Assembly (NCBI GenBank): GCA_963678675.1
Contig: OY783196.1
Span: 126,501-190,500, forward strand
Source: Xiphydria camelus
Lineage: Eukaryota > Arthropoda > Insecta > Hymenoptera > Xiphydriidae
Length of the DNA: 64,000 nt
Reading direction: 5' to 3'
Below are positions 48,112-59,994 of the stretch, in pieces. Both the position numbers and the translations under genes were made by a program. Below the pieces are notes generated by a model. That model was not told the DNA's origin, made no database searches, and saw only the letters and a program-made list of their open reading frames with translations. Within the stretch, counting starts at the first letter, position 1; each line of letters starts with the position of its first letter.

Positions 48112-51100
48112 CTAGTACATCATTCCCGGATGCGATGCTCTCTGGAAAAACACATTGGGATTGGCGGACAAGGTCGTGTAGAGGTTTCCAGCTTCCTCCG
48201 GTCTCAGGTACATGCCGGGTGGCAAGACGAACGTCTCCATTGGTCCGTGGACGTCTGAAACGGTAACGTCGATAAACTGAAGATGCGGAATTACGCAGCG
48301 GCGCTGTCGCGGTATGTACTGATCCAGTCTTAGACGGAGTTTTGGCGGGTGTTGCAACCGGGGCTGATGCGACCTCCCACCGGCTCATAATTTCCCCCGT
48401 ATTCCACGCGTTGCCCGCAATAATGGGCAGCATTACGGTAAAAGCAATCCATTATGAGGCCACGCTCGCACGGTACTCACGCGCGCGTACCTATTATGTT
48501 TATCGCGTGTATGTATGTATGTATGTATGTAGTGCCTCGTCGCGGTATACCGGGTGGGCGAAAGTACAAGCCGAGTACGACATACGGACGCGTCTAGAAG
48601 TGGAACTTTCAGCATCGTTAAGCACACGTAATTGAGCGTTTGGCTTATGTAGCGTTCCATTGATGTCAGGAATGCGGGAAAGCTTCATAGATTCGCGAGG
48701 TACATGGAGAAATAGCTACGCGCGTGGCTATGTATATCGCGTTACGTTCGTACTCGTGTGGTACGAAGAAGCGGGGCTTTCTCGCGACAATGGAGTTTCA
48801 TTTTTACAATGTCAATTCGGTGCCTCTTTCGCGCGATAACCTTCGTCGGCGAGCGAGGGAAGGCGAAAGGAATGGGATCGCTCACCTTCCGAGTAAACGG
48901 GACTGCTGCCGTGCCTGCACGCGGTGCAGTTTGGAATTCCGGAAGATACCAGCGCGACCCGATCTGCAATCATGGAATCGATGCGTGTTCTTTAAAATCG
49001 GAAACTTCTCGTCGGATCCGCGGCGTCTTCGCTGCACTCACCGCCGCTTTGATATCGAAGTTTCCTCTTGAGGCTTGCGCGTGGCGGTTTGAAGTGGAAG
49101 AAGGAGGGCGAATATCCACTGGCAGGTAGAGAACTGAGTCGCTCCTCGCGGTCTTGAAGTACGGCGGTGGGTCCCTCCCGTCCTAGCGCCGCGAGCTGCC
49201 GACCCTTGGGCAGGAACATGGTGAGAAAGATGAGCAACGAGGTGATCAGAAGACCGTAGGCCAGCCAAGCCACGCGATTGCTTTCGGACGCCGCTATGGT
49301 GCCGACCGCGCAGGCGATCCAGACCGGTAGCGTGAGGCCAACGGCCAGACCGATGAAAGCGGCCTCCCTGTAGTTGTCCCTGACGCCTCGTGCTCGCACC
49401 GCCAAACAAGCCACCGCGACGACCAATGCGCCGACGTACCTGAGGATGTTGTGCCGCGATTAATGCCGTGTTTGTCGCCGCTACGGGCGGGCGGCGTAGC
49501 GTAAAGACGACGAGACGTGAAGGGAAGCCCGCCCTGTGAGTGTGACGGCACGGGGAAAAATTTAACTCTACCGGGGCGCTCTGTCTTTATAATGGTATAC
49601 GTCGGGCGATTTGGGGTCACGCTAGTCGCTTGTCACCAATACCGGTAGTGCGTCCAACCGTAATACCATTCGTAGGGGGGTGCACCGATCTGTTTCTCTC
49701 CGTGAATACGACAAGCCGTTCGCGCTTACCCGAGAGACGCGACGATGTGACCGAGAGGCGCCTTGCACCGTGGAAACGGCGCTTCGAGATCGGCCTCGTT
49801 CTTTAGGAGCGACTGGGTAATCGTCGGTGGTTCACCGTAGAACCACTGACCAACGATTGCCACCTGCACCAGTACAGCGAAAACCAAGACGAGCGCCTGC
49901 GAAAGGAGGTACGTTTCGCGGATCAGAATCGGACTCGAAAGGCGAACGTGTGGCACGCCTTCGCCTCGTTTTGCGAGGTCCTCGCTTACCTGATAGGGAG
50001 CGGGCAGATAGACGCCGCTATTCAGAGAAAGAAGGAAAACGCACTTGACGAGGAGAGCCGCGAAGACGAGGGCGGCCGGTAGCCCGACCAGTCGGAGAGC
50101 AGCGCAGGTCAAAGGGTTCGGAGTGAGCGAGGCGGCCGCGGAGAGGCCCGCCAACAAGAAGAGACCCAGCAGCAACGCCTGGCCCAGGAAGAGATGCCTC
50201 TTGCTCGGCGCTGCCGATCTCGCCTGGAAGCAACGTCGGATATACTCGTGTCTGTCAATTGCTCGTGTATACCTACCGCGCTCCCGTCTCGGTTCAACAA
50301 AAGTGCATTTTTTTCAACGTATCGGGCTCTCCGATCGCAAGCCAAATCGCAAAGCGACACTGGCGACAACGAGATCTCGATGAACCGGGGCGAGGCGAAC
50401 ATCTCGCCGTCTCGCTCTCAGTGATGAGGAGGAAGTGGAGCTTGTCGGAAATGAAAAGCAATTGCGACGGCTAAGCATGGACGCCAATGACCCACTGTGT
50501 TCCTTCCCACCTACCTCGGAGATCCACTCTTGCAAGCTCTATTAATTCCCTGTGGCGAAGCGTTCAAATCGCCATTATCCGCCACCAATTAGGTATGCGC
50601 CGCCGCGAATTCCTTTTCACCGCGTCGCGCTGTGTACGCGCGGTACTCGCTGCCTCCGTGATGATGGTACGTATAGGTGTGTACATATACATATGTATAC
50701 ATACTATATGCTGCAGTATGCCTTGTGATCTTACCCAAACGCGACTGACCTTGAACAGGACGAACACCTCAAAGCCCGCCATGAGGACCATGGCGGCGGC
50801 GCTGAGGGCCGCGAGCGGAAGAGCCCATGCCTGGGGCCTGAGGAGGGGCTGTCCGTTGTTGCCGGGAATACTGGATATCTGGACGTCGGCCGGATATCCC
50901 GTTCGCACCGGGTGTCCCTTGAAGACGGAGATGGTTCGATCTGGCGCGGGCACGCTGACGACGCTCGCCACGCTAGCCTCGCCGCTCTTCTCGACGATCC
51001 CCGCGCCCAATCCCGGCACGAGGAAGAATTCGGTCGAGAGTTCCGGTTGGCCCTTGTCGAAACCGGAACCCCTCGCGGGCGAGTAGAGCTGACCCGTTGC

Positions 51101-51151
51101 ACGGCCGAGGCATGCTGTGGCCGCCGAGAGGAATATCGGGCTCAGCCTCAT
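48112..51151 (-). CDS. orphan class C GPCR-like receptor with short ectodomain (490 aa, 5 exons)
   Basis: Exons are 51151-50750, 50223-49990, 49896-49730, 49439-49042 and 48383-48112. Phases agree and the total is 491 codons. The start ATG opens a signal-peptide-like stretch (MRLSPIFLSAATACLG). An ectodomain of only about 85 residues follows, then seven hydrophobic segments: TM1 about 107-132, TM2-TM3 in exon 2 (LLGLFLLAGL, LVFAALLVKCVFLL), TM4 in exon 3 (LVLVFAVLVQVAIVGQWF) and TM5-7 in exon 4 (VVAVACLAV, YREAAFIGLAVGLTLPVWIA, YGLLITSLLIFLTMF). The tail begins LPKGRQLAAL. It resembles the class C receptors lacking a Venus-flytrap domain, such as Bride of sevenless or the GPRC5 group; Boss itself has a much longer ectodomain. 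The exon 5 acceptor is weak in pyrimidines and is the least certain junction. Confidence 0.75.
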
Positions 51152-51995
51152 CTCGATCCGCCGTTGACAGCTATCGATATCACCATGTCCTCGCGGGTGC
51201 CACCACCGTTCTTTTCACCCGCTCAGCGGCGCGGATCGTGCTGCTCTCGACGAAGAGAACGCGAGTCTTCCGGATTCATACTAAATTGGTCCAACCACTC
51301 GGGCTAACGGGGCCACGATGAGGTACCATCTTCGGCCCTCCACGCCGCTCCTCTCGTAGTCATTCGGACGACGCGACGCAGGGCAGGTAGGAATATGTAG
51401 ATTGCGTTGAGTCTGTTTGAAAGGGATGAAGCGACGAATGAATTTCTATTCTGTTCGCACAGGTGCAGCGCGTACGTGGTTACCGCATCTCGTCCCTCGC
51501 GACGACTCGTGGCCCGAGACGCGTTTTAAAGACGAATGTAAGAAAGACCGCGGTACTTTTGTCGCGTCCAAGATGTATGTCCCGCGTAGCGCCTGGTGAT
51601 CTTTCTCTCAACGAGCGTGTCCGTTGCCATTCAACGGGGAGCCGAGGAGGAACGACTTCTCGGAAACTGCAGTATACGTCGAAAAGTGCATCGCGCACCG
51701 CTCCCGAAGCAGTGTCGCGCGGCCGACTGCACGGCACGTTTAACCGGGCTCGCGACGAGAAACGGTTCTCCTACGAATTTCACGAGCGTATCCTCTTTCG
51801 CGAGAAGAACCGTGAACCGTTGGCAGCATACGGTGTTGTTCGACGATCGATTACAAATTCGCATCGACGAAGAGCAATTATAACGACACGGAGCGTAACC
51901 GAGCGCTACACAGACCCACACGCGAAGAGCACCGCGCTCCGACTGGTACCGCTGAAAGCATCAGAAACACTGAGTGAGAGAGGGAGAGTGAGCGA

Positions 51996-51999
<4 letters not shown>

Positions 52000-52033
<34 letters not shown>
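52000..52033. repeat. (GA)17 microsatellite
   Basis: A pure GA run of 34 nt upstream of the class C receptor gene. Confidence 0.9.
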
Positions 52034-52035
<2 letters not shown>

Positions 52036-53866
52036 ACCGGAGACTATTCGCCACGGGTGGAGAACCGCGCCGATGCGAGGCTTTGCGTTGAGCCAAGAGA
52101 GTAAGCGAGGGATATGGGAGCGGAAGGTGAGGTGGGCAGCGAGGAGAAGGGATGGTCCACCGTACGCGACGAGAGTCTCCGCGGCATTTACATATCGGCG
52201 TGTAATAACGTCGAAAAAATTTTAACAATGGTCCACGGATGGCTCGCGGCTGGGGAAGCGAAGGGTGGGAAGGGGGGAGCGCACGTGAGAGAGGGAAGAG
52301 GGAGCCGATGTTATCCACGCGCGTGCATGCCGGATGGGAGAGCGAGCGCGAGCTCGTTACGAAGACGCGGCTCGACCATGCGCGCGCGACTTCGAATTGG
52401 CCTGCGGTAGAAAAAGATTCGCGACTGCGGGAGTCGTGCGCTCATGGGTTTACCTTTTTTCTCTTCTGCGGAGGGACAAAAAAGAGTCATCTCTCCTCGC
52501 GTGTACTTCGGGATCTTTCTCTCCCGCCACCCTCCCCCGCGTCGTACGTGTAGGTCTACCTATATGTATGTAGGTATATCGATGGTCGAATAAAACCAGA
52601 GATCGGTCGCCGGTCGTCGACCTGCCGCCGATCTTTACGTTCCTCCTCGAGTCTTCTTCCCGACGACGAAACGATATTTGTCGTCCTTTCTCGACGCGAT
52701 GCTTCTTCTCTCTTTTGCGGTATCTCTCCCTCCCTTTCTCTTGTCCTGTCTCTCATTGTCTGCAATATAGCTCGGTTAATGTGGACGCGTGAACTCTATA
52801 AATACAAATATAGGGAACCCGACACCGATTTAGCATTCGCGGCATGGCTCTTCGAGTCGCGGGAGACACGGACGCGAGATGCATCGATCTTGTGGGAGTA
52901 TCCGGATATCCTCGACGCCGCGAAATCGCAAATGTCCCGCCCGATACCTCGACGAGTACTCGCACGACTCCTACGGCGGTCCCGCATAGGTATACATAGG
53001 TACCTCCGTTTACGAGTGGATCAAACGTCAGATAGGTACTCGCGAGCACCGTGACCACGCCCGACACTTTCTCCTCCGGAGTCCAAGACGTGGACGTATA
53101 CCTACGTGGTGTAACGGCGCGCGAGCCTACCCACACGATCCGAAGCGCGATAAGTCGATTCGCTCCGCGTCGTTCAACGTCCGAGTAGATCGCGTTAATA
53201 TAAAACGTTGCCGCGCGCTTCCGTCGGTGTGTGATGCATATCGCGTGGGTAAGGTCGGCCGAATATCTCGCGTGGCCGCTGTACGCTTGTATTCGTATTC
53301 TCTGCAGCCGTGGCTCGACGGTACCGCGTGGTTCAGCGACCGATATGAGTAAGCTGGTACACGTCTCCTCCTCTGCGCGTCCGCCCCATCGTTAAGAGTT
53401 CACCCGGCTTTATCTTTGGGTCACCGATTCCAGCGGGGAGCGGTCGCCCGCCGAAGGGGGAGAGTGAGAACCGGGAGGCGAAGATGGCACGAGGACGAGG
53501 AAGGAGCGATCGGCTCTGCCGTAATTTCTCTTACTCCGCGCAGTCAATGAACTTTATCGCGAAATTCAAGCATTTCTCGTCGCATCCGACGAGCTTCCTC
53601 CGCTCCGTCTGATATCGATGGCACGACGATCGGTTTCACTTCCACTCGTTACGAGCGGTTATTGAAAAGTGTTTGTAGGATTCCCGCTGTATGCTGCGTA
53701 TAGTACCTAGGTAATGCTCCAGCACGCGCCGCGCGCAAGAGACGCGTCGAGGCGAAACACAGCGGTGAATCTGGTTACCGACGCGCGTACGCGGGCACGA
53801 GCAGATCCGGCAGGGTAGGCGGAGATAAGAGAGAAGCACTCGGACGCGCGCATTCCGGGAACCCTA

Positions 53867-55182
53867 ATGCGGCGTTTACAGGCTGCCACTGCCGCTGCCA
53901 CTCGCGCTGCCCACTTCCCTGCCCACTTCCCTGCCCTAAATATTTTTACGGCAGCCCCGTTTACAGGCTGCCGCTGCCGCTGCCACTCGCGCTATTCACT
54001 TCCCTGCTAGACCTACGGCCAAGTGGCAAATAAGTTACCTCATCGGGATACAAGATTTGAGTTTTTATAGTAAAAGTACCACATATATGTAGCAAAAACC
54101 GACCGTCTGCCGGGGCTTAATGGTCAATTTCTCAAAATTTGTTTACTTCTACGGCTACGCACCTAGTGGAGCGGAGAGCAAAGCAGCGATGAAAGCGGAG
54201 AACAAAGCGGCGAATACAAACCTGTACTTTCTTATTGGAACACGTATAGTGGAGCGCAGAGCAATACGCCAATAGTCGAGCAAAGCAAAGCGTTCAAGCA
54301 TGTTTATTTTCGCCGCTCTCATCGCGGCGAGCGCAAGGCGCCGCGACCCTGCTCTCCAATTTCAGGACCCTCACGGCGGGACACTGGTCGCGGCCGATGT
54401 GTCTCGGAAAGCGCGAGGTGATGCCTCGATCCTATTCTCCAATTTCGGGAGCCTCGCGGGAGGGCACGGGCACTATCCTTGGACAAGTGCAGAACGGCTA
54501 TATACTCAGCCCATGCACTTCGTACCTGAATTAAGTTTCCCCGGTTGTCTATCGACTAAATTCGTCATTCGGTTTTTGGCGACACAGTTTTGTCCACGCC
54601 TTTATTCAAAAACTATTTCATATAATAGAAGGAATTGAACATATATTTCATATATGTTATGCAACAATGGGGTTGTATCGGTGATACCCCATCAGCATTT
54701 CTAGTTCGTTTCCCACACGTACAATCAACCCCCCGCGACGATAGGGATTACTTAGTCGTCAATTGACCGTCCTTGATACCTGAGTCCGGCACGCTAAGTA
54801 GGCGCATGATGCAAATGGGTTAGCCGATTCGGTATTCGCGTTCTGGCGATGCCTCTTCAAATGGGCACTGCGGGAGACAATTTACGACGATCCTGCCAGT
54901 CCTTTGACTGCCGCTCCAAATACCGCCACCGAAGGGATGTGCGGCAGCGGCAGCGGCAGTGGGCATGAGCAGCGCGAGTGACCCGTTTACAGACTCGCGC
55001 TGCTCACTTCCCTGCCCTATTTCCTGCTCACTGCCGCAGATTTTCGAAGGCAGCTTGCCGGCAGTGCCAGCGGCAGTGGGCATGAGCAGCGCGAGTGACC
55101 CGTTTACAGACTCGCGCTGCCCACTTCCCTGCCCACTTCCCTGCTCACTGCCGCGGCAGTGAGCAGCCTGTAAACGCAGCAT
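53867..55182. mobile_element. 1.3-kb non-autonomous DNA transposon with inverted ends and TA target duplication
   Basis: The left end ATGCGGCGTTTACAGGCTGC and the reverse complement of the right end (ATGCTGCGTTTACAGGCTGC) agree at 19 of 20 positions. Both sides are flanked by TA (53865-53866 and 55183-55184), as expected for a TA target duplication. Inside each end are repeated blocks: GTTTACAG next to (CTGCCG)n, CTCGCGCTGC and one or more CCCACTTCCCTG units, present in both orientations. The right end also holds a 22-bp palindrome (55144-55165). The central 0.9 kb is AT-richer and has no transposase frame. It is best described as a MITE-like element with subterminal repeats, perhaps of the Tc1/mariner-type TA class; the superfamily is inference. 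Confidence 0.7.
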
Positions 55183-56418
55183 TAAAGTCGAAAGCTACCC
55201 GCGTAAAGCGCGAAGCCGAGCCACGGCGAGAGGCCAAAGTCTGGAGCTCCGCGCAACCGGTTTCGTCGAACGCTAAATAAAGTCATGTACGGGGTGTTCG
55301 AGGATATTGCCGCGCTGATAATTGCGAGCGCGAAAAACCGAAGCGAACCTTAGGGGGAGAAGGACGGTGGCTTCGCTACGTCGGCTCCGACTCTTCTCGC
55401 GTTTTTCTCTCTCTCTCTGCTTCGCTCTAATCCCTTTGTGCTCCTTGCGAGAATTCACAGCGCGTGGGCGCGCGCATACTTTTGCGAGGGGGATCGCGAT
55501 GTAAATCTTGCTGTCCTGAAAAAAAAAAAAAATCTCCGTTCAGATACCTACTGTAAAAATACGGCAAATTGCAATTGACGCGGCGCTCAGTCTCCGCGCG
55601 CAGAGGCGATATCGTCCCCGAAAGCGTCGCCAGGCGAGAAGGGGTCCACCTCGCAGGGAGGGGAAGCACGAAGTTGAGAAACGAAGAGAAGAAGGCTAGG
55701 CGCGGTGGAGTCGAGAGGCGAGGAAGGAGGAAAGGAACGCGAGATAGGTACGCCTCGGGCGAACCTCGAACCGAGAGGAGATTCGTTTGGCGGATAACGG
55801 TCAAGCGTGCGAGGGGCGAGCGTCTATCTCTACGGTCCATTCAAAGCCTCCGCATTTCTTTCGCGTCGCGCGCCGTCCAAGACGACGGGTCCTTCCGCGC
55901 GACTCCCTCGAGCTGGACTCATTGATTGGATTCTGGGAATCAATCGCCCGTGATTCTGTATGCCCGATCTACTCGGCGCGAGATATCCTCTCTCGATCCC
56001 CTCCTGAACGGTTCCTCGCACGCGTTTGGAGACACGTCCTCTTGAGACTCCATCCTACGATCTGTACACGCGCGCGAATATATGAGGGGGTCCTCGCGAG
56101 GCTCTGGAAAGAACGTACCTACCTATTTTATTATTTTACCGTCGCTCGCTGTAACCGCAAACCGCGTCGGTCGGCCGGGATCGACTTTTTCCCCCCTTTA
56201 TTTTCAGTTCGGTTCGTTGGCGATTTTTTATTCTTCACATTTTTACAGCCGGCCACCGAAGACGACGTGGTGGCTTATTTGCAGTTGCGAAGAGGCGAAG
56301 CGAGAGGGCTTCGCCGTTCGGAGCGAGGTCCTCGCGTACCTATACATATGTATACTCGTATAGGGTATATACGGAGGAGTGACTCTCTCTCTCTCTCCTC
56401 CCCATCCCTCCTCGCCCC

Positions 56419-56461
<43 letters not shown>

Positions 56462-58564
56462 CTCGCAAGCACACGCGTATACATACGTCCATCGGCGGCT
56501 CGTGCAGCGTGCTTCTCGCCACATGCACGTACGCATGCTCATGTACTTTCCTCCCCGGGTTGCACTTGCGCTCTCGCATACCGTACACACAAGAGAGAAT
56601 AATATATTTATTACGTGCCAGCGATGAATTATAGGCCGTTAACGTTCCTTCGTACGTCGGACTCTCCCCCTTCTTCCAACCCTTGAGAAAACCGCCACTG
56701 CGGTATATATACCACGAACGCGAGTCCCGCGCATACACGATCGATAAGGGATCGCGTACCTCTGAGTCTAGCACACCCTGCTGATTTCCGAGCGAAAAAG
56801 AGACTCGCCGCTGGCGCTTCGTCGTAGTAGTCTTACTTTGGCTCCCATCTACACTCGATAAGTTCATCGACGTTTCATCCTTCAAAGACTTTGAGATAAG
56901 AAACTCAATCACTTCGCCAGGACGAAACAGAGTTGCTCGTAATCAAGCACATAAACTGTAGATACCTATTACCGTTACGTATCATCGCACTCTTCTCACT
57001 CTTACGTCGCATACACGGGTACGCGTGTTACGTGCGTGCCTCCGTGCAGCCGGAGTGTACACGATGCCTATCCCCCCCCCCTGCGGGTATTTATAGCTCG
57101 CGCGACAACCGCAAGCAATACGCATCGGGATATAGGTATACACAACGAGAGATATGTACCTAGGTACCGCTAAACGGATATGCCAAGCGTATAGTTATAC
57201 AAGCGTCTACACGTGGGTGCGCGTAGCGTCTATACTCTCGTACGGATACAATCACCCGACCTTGAAACGCCACGCGGTCATTGCTTCATCGATCAAGTTG
57301 GGCGAGATCGACGAAGATGCTCTTACGCGCAAGTCGTACTTCTCGTCTCGTATAAAAATGATTATAATTACCATATGACGGAGGAAGTAATCTCTGGAAA
57401 TGATGACGCTCATTATAGGTCAATCATTATGTCCCTCGGTATATTTAGCTCTCGCATGGTTGAACCTCGTTCGTAGCGCGACTCGTCGTCGTCATCCATC
57501 ATCGGCACTTGACAGAGTCGCCCGAGATGAGCGAGATGCAGGAGCGAAGCGAAAGTGAAGATATTTGCCGTTAGAGAGACAATTCGCCCAATTGGACTGC
57601 TCGTATAGTTTCTTCACCTGACGTTATTTCCCACGAAACGAAACTGCACCTTCCCTGCCAAAGAAGTTCATCTCTGCGCTACTCGAAACTTTTTTCCGCG
57701 AAAGGTCTCGTATTGCTTTAAGAGGAGAAGCGGGACGTGAACTGGAGAACAAGATGGGCTACTTATACCTAGAGAACGATATCGCTATCTCTCCTCTTTC
57801 TCTTCTTCCTTCGGACGATATAACTCGGCATAATTGGTAATAAGGCGCTTCCTTTCTACTCTCCGAGCCGTCTTCTTTTTTCCTCGCGAGGATGATGCAG
57901 CTCAGTTCGATGTTCGCCGAATACGTGGTCTTCCCGATCACCCTCTGCTTGCAACCGACATTAAAGAGAATTGCCATTAACGCGCGTGCCGGAAAAAAAA
58001 AAAGTGATCACGATACATTGGGGACAAGCTGATCGATGCCTTCGATATTTTGCCGCGACGACGTCTCGGTCGAATGATCGTTTCTTCTTGATGTAGCGAG
58101 AAAACATACCCAATGTGTGTGTGTAATACGCGTTGTACGTCAACTAGATACATGTTGTAATGCTCGCCATGCTCCACGACTGGTAGCTTTCGACCGGGAT
58201 ATGCTCTACACGAGACAAATCTCTTGCAGCAAACTGCAAGAGGCATGAGAATATGTGAGAAAACATTCCGCGACATATCGAAATAAAGACATCATATGCT
58301 CGCGAGAGAATCGTTGATGAAGTTATTGGTCGTAATTGTAAACACGGGGGATATATATATATAGGCGACGCGTGATAAAGATCGATTATTCATTCGCGGT
58401 GGATGAGAGTGGGTCGATTTAAATACCAGTCGTACAACACGGGCACACCAAGGTTTTTCTATAATAGAATGCCGCAATCTCGTTTACCTTTGCCAAACGA
58501 TAAAAACTAACGTGTTTTCGAGGCGAGACTGTCGCAGGACGGAAAGAAGACGTCAGTAGCGATA

Positions 58565-59313
58565 ATGCAGCGACTGAGCGAACGAGACCGGGCTGTTCTA
58601 TCCAGCATCTTCAATCCTCTCGTCCCACTGGGTGAAGAAACTTGTTCCGTGGAGGCGGAAAATCTCGGTACGTATAATAATAATCCGGAGACAATTGAGA
58701 CGTAGCTTTAACCTTTCTTTCGCTTCTGGGGAGCTAGAAATTGAAGAAGATGAGCACTTTAGTTCCGAGGTAGCGGAGACTGTTAGGCGCGCTATACTAG
58801 CCGCGGAGACGAATCGCTATGACGAAGCTTTGCAGGGATTTCGGGAGGCTTTGGAAAAGGTGCCAAACTCTCCGGCTATCTTGAACGACAGAGCTCAAGC
58901 TCTGCGCCTCGCTGGACGTGACAAAGGTATGTACCTCTAGGTACGTTTATTTAGTTTCCATCCCATGGCGTGTAATCAACGTGGCGCGGGCGCGGGCGCG
59001 TGTACGTGCCGTTGAGCGATCCACAAAGCTGATAGAAACTCTTGAAACAGAGGCAATGGAAGACCTGGAATTGGCTATTCGGTTGAGCGAAGGTAAAGGG
59101 AAGTTTGGGATCCGTGCTTTGTGTCAACGCGGATTATTGTATAGAAGCTGTGGTAGGACGGAGGCTGCGAGAGAAGACTTTGCGATGGCTGCGAGCAGAG
59201 GTTCGTCTTTCGCTCGAACGCAACTCGTCGAATTAAATCCGTACGCGGCGATGTGTAACGAGATGCTGCGCGAGATCACTCTGAAAGCGCTTCGTCCTGA
59301 ACGACAATGCTAA
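58565..59313 (+). CDS. TTC36: tetratricopeptide repeat protein 36 (184 aa, 3 exons)
   Basis: Exons are 58565-58667, 58738-58926 and 59051-59313. Phases agree and the total is 185 codons. The N-terminus (LSSIFNPLVPLG) matches the IFNP start of animal TTC36. Three TPR-like helical pairs follow: EVAETVRRAILAAETNRYDEA, then LEKVPNSPAILNDRAQALRLAG with EAMEDLELAIRLSE, then LCQRGLLYRSCGRTEAAREDF. The C-terminus keeps the family ending around LVELNPYAAMCNEML. The length is close to the human protein (189 aa). TPR folds bind partner proteins. It is convergent with SEC62. Confidence 0.93.
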
Positions 59314-59994
59314 AATCAGTAAACTCGACGAGAGAGATGCTGTAAATATTACTACGTTACATTTTATACCGACCTATGGGAACGTTTGATTGGCATCGTT
59401 TTTAGAGTTTATTTTCGTATCAATAATTCACAATGCATACGACATTAATAATTATCATTGGAGTGTTTTTCCACGTAAAAATATAAATTATAATCTTCCG
59501 TATTAAATTTGTAGCGCAATCCCGAGATACCGTCCTTTCTTTTGGCCGTCATAAATGAGTCTGCGAGCCAACACGATCCGCAAAGCTTGCGTAAGAAACA
59601 CTTGATTCCTTTAGACTATATTGCGATTTGCACGTAGAACCTGTAAAAATGTCGACGGAAAGCTCGCGTACAGGCGTGAGCTGTCACAGAGAGTTAATAG
59701 TAATATTCGCTTTCATCAGTTGGCAAAATAGTGCAAGAGTGTACTATTGCCAGATCTCTTTTGTGTCCTGTAAATTACCGGATTATCCGTTCACCACAAA
59801 AAAAAAGAAACCCTCCCGTTCCGCCACCACATCGCTAAACATCCGACTCTCGCGGTTGACTATTTGAGAACTCCCAATTTACTAATAACTTTGGAGCAAT
59901 CACGGTCATCGTAAAATATAAATAGCACAAGTCCAACAACGAGTAAACGATCGGACTATACGTTATAATATTAAATATGTCGATATCAGAAACG
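59314..59994. other. 3' spacer between convergent TTC36 and SEC62
   Basis: This AT-rich DNA should be the 3' UTRs of both genes. An ATTAAA at 59502-59507 could terminate TTC36. No coding exon is seen. Confidence 0.5.

Larger units (their letters stand above)
51152..58564. other. 7.4-kb region with a transposon but no supported gene
   Basis: This is the upstream region of the class C receptor (left) and of TTC36 (right). It contains a 34-nt GA run at 52000-52033, CpG-rich DNA at 51.2-53.8 kb, an inverted-repeat element at 53867-55182, and a long CT run near 56.42-56.46 kb. Minus-strand frames at 56.7-58.3 kb have splice-like borders but no recognisable protein; they are discussed as a finding. 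Confidence 0.45.
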
